DNA of 43,761 bases from Pseudanabaena sp. SR411 (GTDB lineage Bacteria > Cyanobacteriota > Cyanobacteriia > Pseudanabaenales > Pseudanabaenaceae): assembly GCF_002251945.1 (NCBI RefSeq), contig NZ_NDHW01000034.1:16215-59975 (forward strand), written 5' to 3'. The first letter of the stretch is position 1. Every line of letters starts with the position of its first letter. The translations under genes were made by a program, and so were the position numbers. Below, piece by piece: positions 8,669 to 16,484 of this stretch. The notes beneath the pieces are model-generated. The model was given only the letters and a program-made list of their open reading frames with translations, was not told the DNA's origin and did no database searches.

Positions 8669-8796
8669 AGCGATCGCCGTCTCATTCAGGCAGACTGTAA
8701 TGCGAATTGATCCAAGGATCTAATGTTGGATTTGTTTAATGTAGGCTTATTATGTAAAGAAGCATAAAGTATTGTAAACAAATCGTAATTTTTAAG

Positions 8797-9513
8797 ATGC
8801 AAAATAAAGTTGTTGTCGTTGTCGGTGCAACAGGCGGAATTGGTTCGGCGCTTGTCCCGAAATTAGCATCAGCAGGCGCGAAGTTAGTTCTTGTAGCAAG
8901 AGATGTCGCCAAGCTGGAATCTCTAGTCAACAATCTCGAAGATGACTATGATATTGAGGCGATCGCAGTTCCTACAGACATTACTAAATATGAGCAAGTT
9001 GAAGGAATGGTGCAGCAGGCGATCGCGCAGTTTGGACAGATTGATGTCTTAGTAAATGCAGCAGGTGCAGGTGTGATGAAGCAATTTCTGCGTATTGAAC
9101 CGCAAGAACTTGACCAGATGCTTGACCTCAATCTCAAAGGCAATTTTTATACTAGTCAAGCTGTGGCAAATGTCATGAAGGATCGCAAGATTGGACATAT
9201 CTGTAATGTCATTGGCATTCTTGGCAAACATCCCATGGCGATGGCGGCGGCTTACTGTGCATCGAAATTTGGGGCGATCGGATTTAGTAAATGTATGGCT
9301 GATGAACTTCGGCGTTTGGGGATTAAGGTGACTCTATTCTATTTTGGGGGAATTGATTCACCATTCTGGGATAACGTCAGCCTGAAGGTCGATCGCAGCA
9401 AAATGCTAACAACTGAGACAGCCGCAAATGCAATCATGTTTGCTCTCTCCGCTGATCTACAATCCGTCCCAATGGAAATCAATATTCAACCTGAAAGTCA
9501 TTTATTCTTTTAA
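8797..9513 (+). CDS. Short-chain dehydrogenase/reductase lacking the catalytic Ser
   Basis: A 238-residue classical SDR with a Rossmann fold. The cofactor motif GATGGIGSA is at 10-18, NAAGAG at 88-93, Asn at 112 and YCASK (Tyr153, Lys157) at 153-157. The catalytic Ser is normally 13 residues before the Tyr, in an IxNxSS context; here the segment reads HICNVIGILGK, putting Gly at 140. Asn, Tyr and Lys remain. The protein may reduce slowly, act on a different substrate or serve as a binding protein. It stands alone between remnants, so the context gives no hint of a pathway. Confidence 0.85.
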   Translation: MQNKVVVVVGATGGIGSALVPKLASAGAKLVLVARDVAKLESLVNNLEDDYDIEAIAVPTDITKYEQVEGMVQQAIAQFGQIDVLVNAAGAGVMKQFLRIEPQELDQMLDLNLKGNFYTSQAVANVMKDRKIGHICNVIGILGKHPMAMAAAYCASKFGAIGFSKCMADELRRLGIKVTLFYFGGIDSPFWDNVSLKVDRSKMLTTETAANAIMFALSADLQSVPMEINIQPESHLFF

Positions 9514-9569
9514 GCCTTGATTTCTTTGACATGAAATGTGTCGTACAGCAATTATCGATCAAACGAACC

Positions 9570-9650
9570 CCAAGAGATTTTCTAAAAGTGTTGCTTTGCA
9601 ACACTTTTAGAAAATCTCTTGGTTTAGAACGCAAAGCATTGTAAGTAAGC
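9570..9650. repeat. CAAGAGATTTT family palindrome (copy 1)
   Basis: Arms of 25 bp starting CCAAGAGATTTTCTAAAAGT pair perfectly around a TTT centre (9570-9622). The sequence after the right arm (GGTTTAGAACGCAAAGCATT) resembles the tail of the elements at 30032 and 43053. The element lies between convergent SDR and lipoprotein genes. Confidence 0.85.
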
Positions 9651-9662
9651 AATGATGAGATC

Positions 9663-9702
9663 GCATTTTTAGCGAGAAAGAAAATCTTCTTGCTAAAAAT
9701 GC
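9663..9702 (-). terminator. Hairpin overlapping the lipoprotein gene's 3' end
   Basis: GCATTTTTAGC (9663-9673) pairs with GCTAAAAATGC (9692-9702) across an 18-nt loop. The right arm includes the last codons and stop of the minus-strand gene. It could be part of the transcript's 3' end. Confidence 0.4.
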
Positions 9703-10319
9703 AATTTTTCTTCAAGCACTGTTAATGACTTCAGAACCTTAGTGAAATCTTCTAGACTGAGAGGATTACAGGTTTCACTTACTCTAGAAAGTTTTCCGCC
9801 TGTGTAAATGACTTGTCCACCTTTTTTAATTGAAGCCCAATATTGTCTTGTTTCACTTCCACGAAGTTTTCCATAGGTAATCTCGATGTCTCCCAGAGCA
9901 GTTTCAAGTTTACTTTTGCTGGGGTTCGTTATCCACACAGCCTGATATCCACTACCTACTTCGATGCAAATGTTGTTTGCATTAGCGTAAGAAATTCTAT
10001 AGTAGGCAGAATCGGTTATGTCTTCAGGATTTTTCTGTCTATGAGCCTCAAAATAAGTGACATTAAAGCCTGCTGGTAAATAGGTAGGCAAAACAACCTT
10101 TATTCCTAGTTGCTTTAATTGGATTTGCTGATCCGCACTTAGTAGACTGTCTGATACCTGTGCGATCGCTTTTGGAGTTGCGTCATTTACCACTGCTTGC
10201 AAAGTTGATGTTGAATGGGCGATTGGTGAATCTATAACGACTGGATTGCTGCTGCAACCTAAAGAAAATAGGGGAATGTTTATCAAAACGGCAAGGCTGC
10301 GGAGTACAGATGGATGCAT
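9693..10319 (-). CDS. Hypothetical lipoprotein
   Basis: A 208-residue protein with an N-terminal hydrophobic segment ending in FSLGC at about residue 22, a plausible but non-ideal lipobox (Ser at -3). The mature part is soluble and unremarkable, with a domain from about residue 65 reading LKQLGIKVVLPTYLPAGFNV, typical of secreted cyanobacterial proteins of unknown function. Expected location is the periplasm, tethered to a membrane. No catalytic motif is visible. Divergent from the large gene at 10623; the 291-nt region between them holds their promoters but no motif I can place. Confidence 0.6.
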   Translation of the reverse strand: MHPSVLRSLAVLINIPLFSLGCSSNPVVIDSPIAHSTSTLQAVVNDATPKAIAQVSDSLLSADQQIQLKQLGIKVVLPTYLPAGFNVTYFEAHRQKNPEDITDSAYYRISYANANNICIEVGSGYQAVWITNPSKSKLETALGDIEITYGKLRGSETRQYWASIKKGGQVIYTGGKLSRVSETCNPLSLEDFTKVLKSLTVLEEKLHF

Positions 10320-10622
10320 AGAATTTCTATGGGCATGATGTATAAAATAATTCTTGCAAGGTTAGGCAAAGTTTAGAAGCAAATATTCAATAAGAAATAC
10401 GGTGGATTATAGTAGTGGCAATTAATGTCAGTAAGTAGTTCAGCATAAGTAAACTTAAAACCTAGAAGCTTTTTGAGTGTGGATTTCTCTCTAATTATTT
10501 TTTGTTGCAAATTGCTGAGAAGTATTTCTGTCTCACCGAAATCACGTTTAATGGTAGAAAGTGAAAGAAATCATCAAGTCTTCTTTCGATTCGACTAATT
10601 TAGAGACATTTTGGAGATCGAA

Positions 10623-12974
10623 ATGCAAAAGCGACATCTATATATATTGTCTATATTCATTACTATCTTCTCGTTTGGCGTAGCACTCAAAGCGACAGAA
10701 GTATTTCAATCACGAACAGTGAAAATACCTAGTCCATCGGAAATGTCAAAACTGGCTGATTCTTTCAGTCCTCAAGAAATATCACAATTGGAAATCGATG
10801 ATGTCTTGCGCGATCGCCTTCGCTTCGAACCTCAATGGCAAGAAATCGCTCAAGCTGTGCGCCAAGATATTATTGCTGCTAAATGGGGACGCGATCCTGT
10901 TGAAAATCCAGTTTGGGAAAAATATGGAGCTAAAGCTTATCCATTGCTGAGTTATTATGCTCGTTCCCGTGATGAAACTAGGCAAAAGTATGGTATTGAA
11001 GGTATTCGTCGCCTTGGCAAGCCCTATACAACTTTCTGGTTACGGGGACAGATTCAACGACGGATGACTTATCCCAGTTTTTACGAAATCGCTTCCTATC
11101 TGTCAGCGGCTCAGAGCAAAGACTGGGAGAAAGAATTTGGCTTAGATGATCCTCAAGTGCGTAAAGAGTTAATCAGTCTTGCCAAAGCCAATCTTGAACC
11201 GAGAAATTCGCCGCGATATTACGACCAGTTCAATCTAGATTTCTTAACTCGTTTATTGGGTTATGAAGCTGTACATGGCAAAAATTCCTATGAGAAAGGC
11301 AAGAACTTTGTCGGTCTATCCGAATGGTTAACCTACGAGCAACTACAACAACCAACAGATATCCAAGTCAAAGCGGCGATCGCTCTCTATCAGCAATTAT
11401 CTAGTGATGCTCAGGAGCATATTTTAGTTGAGAGACTAGGGGCGTTGAAAGCAGGGGAAATTACACCTTTCGGGCGAGCTTTCTTCCGTGCTTTAGCGAA
11501 TGACCGATCTGCTAGCGATCGCATTTGGGCGATTGCTGAACTAGATCGGCATGGAGATAGCCAAGGGACAGAACTACTCAAAAATATTTTAAATAATGAT
11601 TTATCTCAGCTTCATTCCCTCTCCAAGATCGTCAGTTACGAAAATTTTGAGCGAAAGGGTGACTATGCCTATTATCTGCTGTTGGGAATGGTAGAGAAAT
11701 ATCCGCAATCAAAATTTGCGATCGCCTGTCGGGAATATGGCGATTTAACAGGACGCTCTTATTTCAATGCTGAGCCACGCGAGCCAGCTATCCTTGCTCG
11801 CAATGCCAAACGTACTGAGAAAGAACATCTCACTGCTTGGCAAGACTGGCTGAAGAGATATGCAGATCATTCTGGAGCCGATGATGCCAATTATTTTCTG
11901 GCGCTGAGATTGCAAGATAACAATGATATTGTCGGAGCGATGCGTCTCTGGATCAAAATTATGACGCAACCAATGGGCGATCGCGATGCTCTTTATCTCG
12001 CTTTCCCCCATGTTCGTACTCTCCTTGATGTCGGATTGTCCATCGACCAGATGCAAACCCTCTTACAAGAACCAGAAAACCAACTCCTTGCACCACTTTT
12101 ACAATATGCGATCGCCATCCAATATGCGCGATCGCACAACTATGCAAAAGCTCTAGAGATATCAGCAAATGTGCAATTAGAAGCTATTCCTGATCGCATC
12201 CTTGAAGCTTATTATTATCCGCAAGGTCGGCAGAGTTGGTCATGGCAATATAATCAGGTCGAAAGTTTTAAGAGAGAAGCTCAATCATTATTGGGTGAAC
12301 AAAAACTACGTTGGCAAAAGCTGCGCCAATGGCAAATCGACAATACACCTGAATCACGATATCAGATTGCTTCTGACTGGGCTGGTATCGGTGGATGGAA
12401 AAATGGTTATTTACCAATTTGGGATGGATTTCGAGCTTATTACTTGCCAACAGACTGGAATTGTGGCGAATGGTGGGTATGCGATCCATCTAAACGCAGT
12501 AATGCGGAAATTCTCGCCAAATATCAAGCTGGTAGTCAAAATGCGATCGCTCTTTCCCTCTATCAAAAATTACTTGAAGATAATCGCCTTTCAACGGCGC
12601 TGCGAGAAAAAACTCTGTACATGGTGGCAATGACACTTCTTTACCAGTGGGAAAACCACACTTTCTCAGAAACCCAACGTATCCATCCACCCGCAGGAGT
12701 GACTACTACTAAGCAATATCAACCGCAACGTAGCTATTCTTACCAAGATTACGAGCAACGTGAAAAGAATATGCGTTCTGACTATCAGCGGCGCATTGAT
12801 GGCATCATCACTGAATTACAGGTGAAGTTTCCTCAGAGTCAATATATTGATGATTTGCTGTTTTCTAGCTTCTTTCTCAGCGAGCAATCTAATTATTTGC
12901 AAAGACTGGTAGATCGATATCCCAACAGTGATCGGACTAACGAAGCCAAATTCCTCCTAGGCTTAAAAAAATAA
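10623..12974 (+). CDS. Large hypothetical envelope protein with helical-repeat character
   Basis: About 783 residues from the ATG at 10623, chosen because GGAG (10613-10616) lies 6 nt upstream; the frame also runs back to a TTG at 10611. An N-terminal hydrophobic segment (LYILSIFITIFSFGVALKA) suggests a signal peptide or anchor. The rest is rich in aromatic residues and helical pairs resembling TPR/HEAT-type repeats, ending with a TPR-like unit (DRYPNSDRTNEAKFLLGLKK) of the kind found in YbgF- or BamD-like envelope proteins. No enzyme motif is seen. Periplasmic scaffold is an inference only. Confidence 0.65.
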   Translation: MQKRHLYILSIFITIFSFGVALKATEVFQSRTVKIPSPSEMSKLADSFSPQEISQLEIDDVLRDRLRFEPQWQEIAQAVRQDIIAAKWGRDPVENPVWEKYGAKAYPLLSYYARSRDETRQKYGIEGIRRLGKPYTTFWLRGQIQRRMTYPSFYEIASYLSAAQSKDWEKEFGLDDPQVRKELISLAKANLEPRNSPRYYDQFNLDFLTRLLGYEAVHGKNSYEKGKNFVGLSEWLTYEQLQQPTDIQVKAAIALYQQLSSDAQEHILVERLGALKAGEITPFGRAFFRALANDRSASDRIWAIAELDRHGDSQGTELLKNILNNDLSQLHSLSKIVSYENFERKGDYAYYLLLGMVEKYPQSKFAIACREYGDLTGRSYFNAEPREPAILARNAKRTEKEHLTAWQDWLKRYADHSGADDANYFLALRLQDNNDIVGAMRLWIKIMTQPMGDRDALYLAFPHVRTLLDVGLSIDQMQTLLQEPENQLLAPLLQYAIAIQYARSHNYAKALEISANVQLEAIPDRILEAYYYPQGRQSWSWQYNQVESFKREAQSLLGEQKLRWQKLRQWQIDNTPESRYQIASDWAGIGGWKNGYLPIWDGFRAYYLPTDWNCGEWWVCDPSKRSNAEILAKYQAGSQNAIALSLYQKLLEDNRLSTALREKTLYMVAMTLLYQWENHTFSETQRIHPPAGVTTTKQYQPQRSYSYQDYEQREKNMRSDYQRRIDGIITELQVKFPQSQYIDDLLFSSFFLSEQSNYLQRLVDRYPNSDRTNEAKFLLGLKK

Positions 12975-12982
12975 AAAATAGC

Positions 12983-13031
12983 AACTTTGCGGGATTCAAT
13001 TTACCTTAGATAAATTAAATCCCGCAAAGTT
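12983..13031 (+). terminator. Terminator-like hairpin after the large envelope gene
   Basis: AACTTTGCGGGATT (12983-12996) pairs with AATCCCGCAAAGTT (13018-13031). The inner AATTTA/TAAATT extends the stem after one unpaired base. It lies 9 nt after the stop codon. Confidence 0.65.
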
Positions 13032-13353
13032 GGTTTCTTGTAAACTTACACCCGATTTTCAAAATAGTAATACCATTCAAAAAGTTAAATACCTTGCTGG
13101 CTATGGCTTTCAATTCTCGAAAGTATAACTACACTTTCGAGAATTGGCATTATGTTGCAAGAGATGAGCAATGATAAACGTACCTCTTTCTTCTAAAAAA
13201 AATAGATAATGGTGAGAATTCTTTCTAAACTATTGCGAGTTCTCTCAAAACATGATAGAACGAAATGATGAGTTTCTTCCATCATAAGCAAAAGTATGAG
13301 GAAACAAACTAATCAAATCAATCAATCATTACTATCTCTTTGGTTTCCATAAT
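13032..13353. other. Gene-less leader region of the H1-like gene, with one hairpin
   Basis: No gene is visible. CAATTCTCGAAAGT (13111-13124) pairs with its complement (13133-13146) across 8 nt. The remainder is A/T-rich and is presumably the promoter and long 5' leader of the gene at 13354. No Shine-Dalgarno sequence precedes that ATG. Confidence 0.5.
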
Positions 13354-14484
13354 ATGACTATAGATCTACCTGTAAGTTTGCAGCCAGACGGTTTTGGTGC
13401 GTCTTTACAAGCTTTGCAAACCCATTTGCAAGGCTTCCTCTCTGAATATGAAGATAAAGTTGCCCAAGCCCGCGCTCAGCTCGCTCATGTCGAAGCACTC
13501 CTAGGAAGTTTACCTGCTGAAGCTCCTAAGGCTAAAGGTAAAAAGAAAGAAGTTGTAGCTGATGCTCCTGTTGTAGCTACTCCTGTAATTGCTGAAGTTC
13601 CACCTGCCCCCACTAAAGGTCGCAAGCCTAAAGCCGTCGCTAAGCCTGAAGCAGCTCCTGCCGCTACACCTGCTGCTAAAGGAAGAGGAAGAGGACATCG
13701 TCGTGGTTCTTTGACAACTCGTCCTGCTTACGAAGGGCTAACCCTCACAGAAGCGATCGAAAAGATTTTGAATGAACGCCAAGGTCAAGCTGTCAATGCT
13801 GATGATGTAGTCAATATCCTTTACGGTGATTTGACAGAGACTGTATTCCGAGTTGCTAAGGAGCGTGTAACCAAGAATCTATCTAAGGGCAAAGGCGAAA
13901 ATAGATGGAAGCGTGTTCCTAACCAACTTGGTTACTACACACTATCTCTAGAAACCTTAAAAACAGTTCCCACCTCAACTATTAAGAGAGGTCGTGCTGC
14001 ATCTGTAAAAGCTGAAGCTCCTGCTCCTAAAGCAACTAAAGCTCCTAAAGCAACTAAAACTGCTGCTAAAGCTGCTCCTGCACCTAAGGCAACCAAAGCA
14101 ACTAAAGCTCCTAAGGCTCCCAAAGTTGCTCCTAAAGCTGCAAAAGCTGCTCCTAAAGTCTCCAAAAAGGCTGAAGCAGAGGCAGCTAAGTCTGCACAGC
14201 CGAAGAAGTCTGGACGGATGAGTTCTTTGGTGATGCGTCCTCTCTATCAGGGTAATACTTTAACTGATGCGATCGAGAAGGTTTTGCAAGAGCGCAAGGG
14301 TGAATTTGTCAATGCAGATAGCGTTGTCAAAGCTTTGTATGGTGATCTCTCGGTAGAAAATTTCCGCCAAGCGAAGGATCGCGTTACCAAGAACTTGTCT
14401 AAGGGTAAGCTTGATGGTAAGTGGGAGAGAGTTCCTAACCAGTTGGGTTATTACACCTTGTCAATGTCTGCTGTCAAAGCATAG
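13354..14484 (+). CDS. Histone-H1-like basic protein with two winged-helix-like (HARE-like) domains
   Basis: A 376-residue protein built as: N-terminal helical or coiled segment (about 10-52), Ala/Pro/Lys-rich linker (53-115), globular domain A (about 117-208), a long KAP/KAT-rich tail resembling histone H1 (about 215-285), and globular domain B (about 286-374). Domains A and B are clear duplicates, both running 'TL.(E/D)AIEK.L.ER.G..VNAD' then '(V/Q)AK(E/D)RVTKNLSKGK' and ending 'RVPNQLGYYTLS'. The pattern is like winged-helix HARE-HTH domains, a likeness drawn by eye. DNA binding and a nucleoid role are inferred. The DNA encoding the tail is internally repetitive. A strong terminator follows at 14507. 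Confidence 0.7.
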   Translation: MTIDLPVSLQPDGFGASLQALQTHLQGFLSEYEDKVAQARAQLAHVEALLGSLPAEAPKAKGKKKEVVADAPVVATPVIAEVPPAPTKGRKPKAVAKPEAAPAATPAAKGRGRGHRRGSLTTRPAYEGLTLTEAIEKILNERQGQAVNADDVVNILYGDLTETVFRVAKERVTKNLSKGKGENRWKRVPNQLGYYTLSLETLKTVPTSTIKRGRAASVKAEAPAPKATKAPKATKTAAKAAPAPKATKATKAPKAPKVAPKAAKAAPKVSKKAEAEAAKSAQPKKSGRMSSLVMRPLYQGNTLTDAIEKVLQERKGEFVNADSVVKALYGDLSVENFRQAKDRVTKNLSKGKLDGKWERVPNQLGYYTLSMSAVKA

Positions 14485-14506
14485 TTTCTAGCCTAAGTAG
14501 CCGAAC

Positions 14507-14545
14507 AAAAAAATAAAGACTCGCTTTGCGAGTCTTTATTTTTTT
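14507..14545 (+). terminator. Intrinsic terminator of the H1-like gene
   Basis: An 18-bp perfect stem (AAAAAAATAAAGACTCGC and complement) with TTT centre, G/C-rich at the top and ending in a T-run: a textbook Rho-independent terminator 22 nt past the stop. Confidence 0.9.
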
Positions 14546-14584
14546 GCTTGTGTTAGGTGTAATCATGCTTTAGAATATCCAACG

Positions 14585-14669
14585 GGAGAGATGGCAGAGT
14601 GGTCGAATGCGTTCGACTTGAAATCGAATGTTGTGAAAGCAACCGAGGGTTCGAATCCCTCTCTCTCCG
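14585..14669 (+). tRNA. trnS-UGA: tRNA-Ser (anticodon UGA)
   Basis: The acceptor stem GGAGAGA (14585-14591) pairs with TCTCTCC (14662-14668), with G as discriminator. The D arm contains GCAGAGTGGTCGAATGC. The anticodon stem TTCGA/TCGAA encloses CTTGAAA, placing anticodon TGA at 14619-14621. The long variable arm expected of a class II tRNA is present, and the T arm is GAGGG-TTCGAAT-CCCTC. CCA is not encoded. It reads UCN serine codons, chiefly UCA. Confidence 0.97.
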
Positions 14670-14677
14670 TAAATACC

Positions 14678-14712
14678 AAAGCAAAAAAATGGCACAGCCA
14701 TTTTTTTGCTTT
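14678..14712 (+). terminator. Terminator of the tRNA-Ser gene
   Basis: A 16-bp stem AAAGCAAAAAAATGGC and its complement around ACA, followed by T residues, 8 nt after the tRNA. Confidence 0.85.
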
Positions 14713-14721
14713 TAAAACCTT

Positions 14722-14760
14722 AAGAAAGAAGGGCTACCCATCGGGTAGCCCTTCTTTCTT
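14722..14760 (-). terminator. Terminator of the DedA gene
   Basis: A perfect 18-bp stem (AAGAAAGAAGGGCTACCC and complement) around ATC, ending one base from the minus-strand stop at 14762. On the minus strand the 3' arm is followed by a T-rich run. Confidence 0.75.
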
Positions 14761-14761
14761 G

Positions 14762-15511
14762 TTAATAATCCTTTTCGATTTTCACCATTACTTTATCTTC
14801 TGCGATTGGAAATATTACAGATGACTCCTGTGCAGACTGTAACTTCGACTGGCTAGGGCTAGAAGATTGAGTTTTTTTAGCATTACGCCAAGTTATAAAT
14901 CTTTCCTTGAGCCAACGAAATGCTGGTGGGGTGGCAAACCATAACACTACACCACTTAAAATGATGGAACTAATCCTCACAACTCCAGAGACTAGAGTCT
15001 CTAGGGGAATCAAAGTACCAGCATAGTAGGCAACCCCTGTCGTCACTGTTCCCCAAACTAATGCACCTGTGGCATTAAAAAAGAGAAATCGGGAATAGGA
15101 CATTCCTGATAACCCAGCCATTGGTCCTGCAAAAATTCGCAAGATGGCAATGAATCGCCCAAAAAAGACGGCGCGATCGGCACTACCACGAAATTTTTCA
15201 CGGGCGATCGCAATTTCATCACTGGGCATCCGAAATACTTTGCCAATTTTCTCTAATGCTGGTAAGCCACCCCAACGACCTAACCAGTATCCCGCACTGT
15301 CCCCTAAAATCGCTCCTGCAACTGTACAGAGCAGAACTAATGGATAACGCAACTCACCATTGCCAGCTAAAAATCCACCAACTAGGGTGATCGTTTCGCC
15401 TGGCAAGGGGATACCTGCATTCTCAAGCATGATGCCAAAGAAGACAATCCAGTATCCATACTGCTGCGTCCATTCTTGAATAATTTCTAGCGAAAAAAAC
15501 TCAAAATGCAT
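14762..15511 (-). CDS. DedA/SNARE-associated family membrane protein
   Basis: A 249-residue polytopic inner-membrane protein. DedA signatures are visible: ENAGIPLPGET near residues 31-41, GRWGG, and FFGRFIAILRIFAGPMAG, which contains the conserved GRF.P.R..xG.AG-type stretch. Several membrane helices are followed by a basic, Ser/Gln-rich cytosolic tail from about residue 205. DedA proteins are flippase-like and have been linked to lipid carrier recycling (undecaprenyl phosphate or phosphatidylethanolamine) and to envelope homeostasis. The specific substrate here is unknown. Transcribed alone. Confidence 0.9.
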   Translation of the reverse strand: MHFEFFSLEIIQEWTQQYGYWIVFFGIMLENAGIPLPGETITLVGGFLAGNGELRYPLVLLCTVAGAILGDSAGYWLGRWGGLPALEKIGKVFRMPSDEIAIAREKFRGSADRAVFFGRFIAILRIFAGPMAGLSGMSYSRFLFFNATGALVWGTVTTGVAYYAGTLIPLETLVSGVVRISSIILSGVVLWFATPPAFRWLKERFITWRNAKKTQSSSPSQSKLQSAQESSVIFPIAEDKVMVKIEKDY

Positions 15512-15684
15512 GAGTTATGACTCAAAGTTTGATGGGTTAAATTATTTATGAAAAATTGTTACTTTTTGTATCATTATAGGCGGTTATCGCGATCGCGTAT
15601 CAGTTGTTGATTATTTGTATCGCAAGCCGCTACCGACAATGCAGTCTTAATCAGGAAAGATGCGAGAGTTTACCGATCGCCTTG

Positions 15685-16089
15685 CTATAGGTTAATAGAT
15701 ATGGCGTTAACTGGACAAGCAGTAATGCATTGCTCACAGACAACACAGCGCGATCGCAGAAAGTTGAGTTGAAAGGTTTTGGGATCGAGAGTTAGGGCTT
15801 CAGTGGGGCAAACACCTGTACACAAGCCACAATCTACACATGCCGTATCGTCAATCACAATTTCGCGTCCATGTAATGAAACCTCGATATCTTGCGATCG
15901 CATCCAGTCCATCGCTTCTTCAAGCTGGTCAATATCGCCTGATAACTCTAGTACCATCTTGCCCATTTTGTTGGGGGCAACTTGGGCGCGGATGATATTG
16001 GCAGCAATATTAAAATCTTTGGCAAGCCGATAGGTGATCGGAATGCTGATTGCTCGCTTGGGAAAGGTAAGATTAACTCTTTTTTTCAT
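15685..16089 (-). CDS. NIL-domain 4Fe-4S ferredoxin
   Basis: A 134-residue fusion. An N-terminal NIL domain (about 1-75, an ACT-like substrate-sensing fold otherwise seen on methionine ABC transporter ATPases) precedes a bacterial two-[4Fe-4S] ferredoxin domain with CVDCGLCTGVCP and CVVCEQCITACP. This architecture is typical of cyanobacteria and methanogens, where homologues are proposed to act in sulphur assimilation or homocysteine formation; that role is an inference. Cytosolic. The gene is flanked by HIP1-rich DNA and a long palindrome upstream. Confidence 0.9.
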   Translation of the reverse strand: MKKRVNLTFPKRAISIPITYRLAKDFNIAANIIRAQVAPNKMGKMVLELSGDIDQLEEAMDWMRSQDIEVSLHGREIVIDDTACVDCGLCTGVCPTEALTLDPKTFQLNFLRSRCVVCEQCITACPVNAISINL

Positions 16090-16118
16090 AGTTGGTGTTT
16101 TTGGAAGATTCCCGCCCT

Positions 16119-16189
16119 AATAAATCAGCAATACATCACTTTGGATTTTGCCTACGGCAAAATCCAAAGTGATGTATTGCTGATTTATT
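16119..16189. repeat. Longest palindrome of the window (34-bp arms)
   Basis: Two perfectly complementary 34-bp arms, beginning AATAAATCAGCAATACATCA, surround TAC with no mismatch. It lies about 30 nt upstream of the NIL ferredoxin start, in a 395-bp gene-less stretch (16090-16484), so it may form part of that gene's leader on the minus strand. Such length without decay suggests recent origin or active maintenance. Confidence 0.9.
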
Positions 16190-16236
16190 TTTGTTTTGCG
16201 GATATATTTACACATCCGTAAAGTGTTGTATTAATT

Positions 16237-16323
16237 ATGAAACCAATTTTGTTGTTTTTACCATCGAATCTCAATCCTGAAGCTATTGCTAATCATGTTA
16301 CTCCTTTCCCAGTGAAGAATTAG
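16237..16323 (+). pseudogene. Possible 5' gene remnant running into a repeat
   Basis: A 28-codon frame, MKPILLFLPSNLNPEAIANH then VTPFPVKN, runs into TTACTCCTTTCCCAGT (16298-16313) and stops inside the palindrome at 16315. The permease broken at 43646 ends the same way (VITPFPL). It may be the start of a lost gene cut at the repeat, or chance. I do not recognise the protein. Confidence 0.25.
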
Positions 16324-16359
16324 AAGTTGCGGCGCAAAGCGCCGCAACTTCTAATTCTT
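16315..16359. repeat. GCGC-core palindrome (centre AAA)
   Basis: Perfect 21-bp arms (AAGAATTAGAAGTTGCGGCG then C, and complement). The right flank GGGTTTTGATT and, further on, TGGCGACAAAGCTAC (16375-16389) match flanks of other copies. Confidence 0.9.
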
Positions 16360-16484
16360 GGGTTTTGATTCACTTGGCGACAAAGCTACCCTTCTGTTTT
16401 TAATAATAAAAAGTCAAACAGGACAAAAGCTGATAGACTTACGAAGACTTTTTTGCTTGCTGAAATGGACTGGCAGATAGGAAT

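Noticed and set aside
12202-12633. Open frame of 143 codons in another frame of the large envelope gene
   Set aside because: Overlaps a coherent 783-residue frame and has no ribosome-binding site or protein-like features.
14585-14669. Group I intron in the tRNA gene
   Set aside because: The tRNA-Ser is contiguous and folds fully without an insertion.
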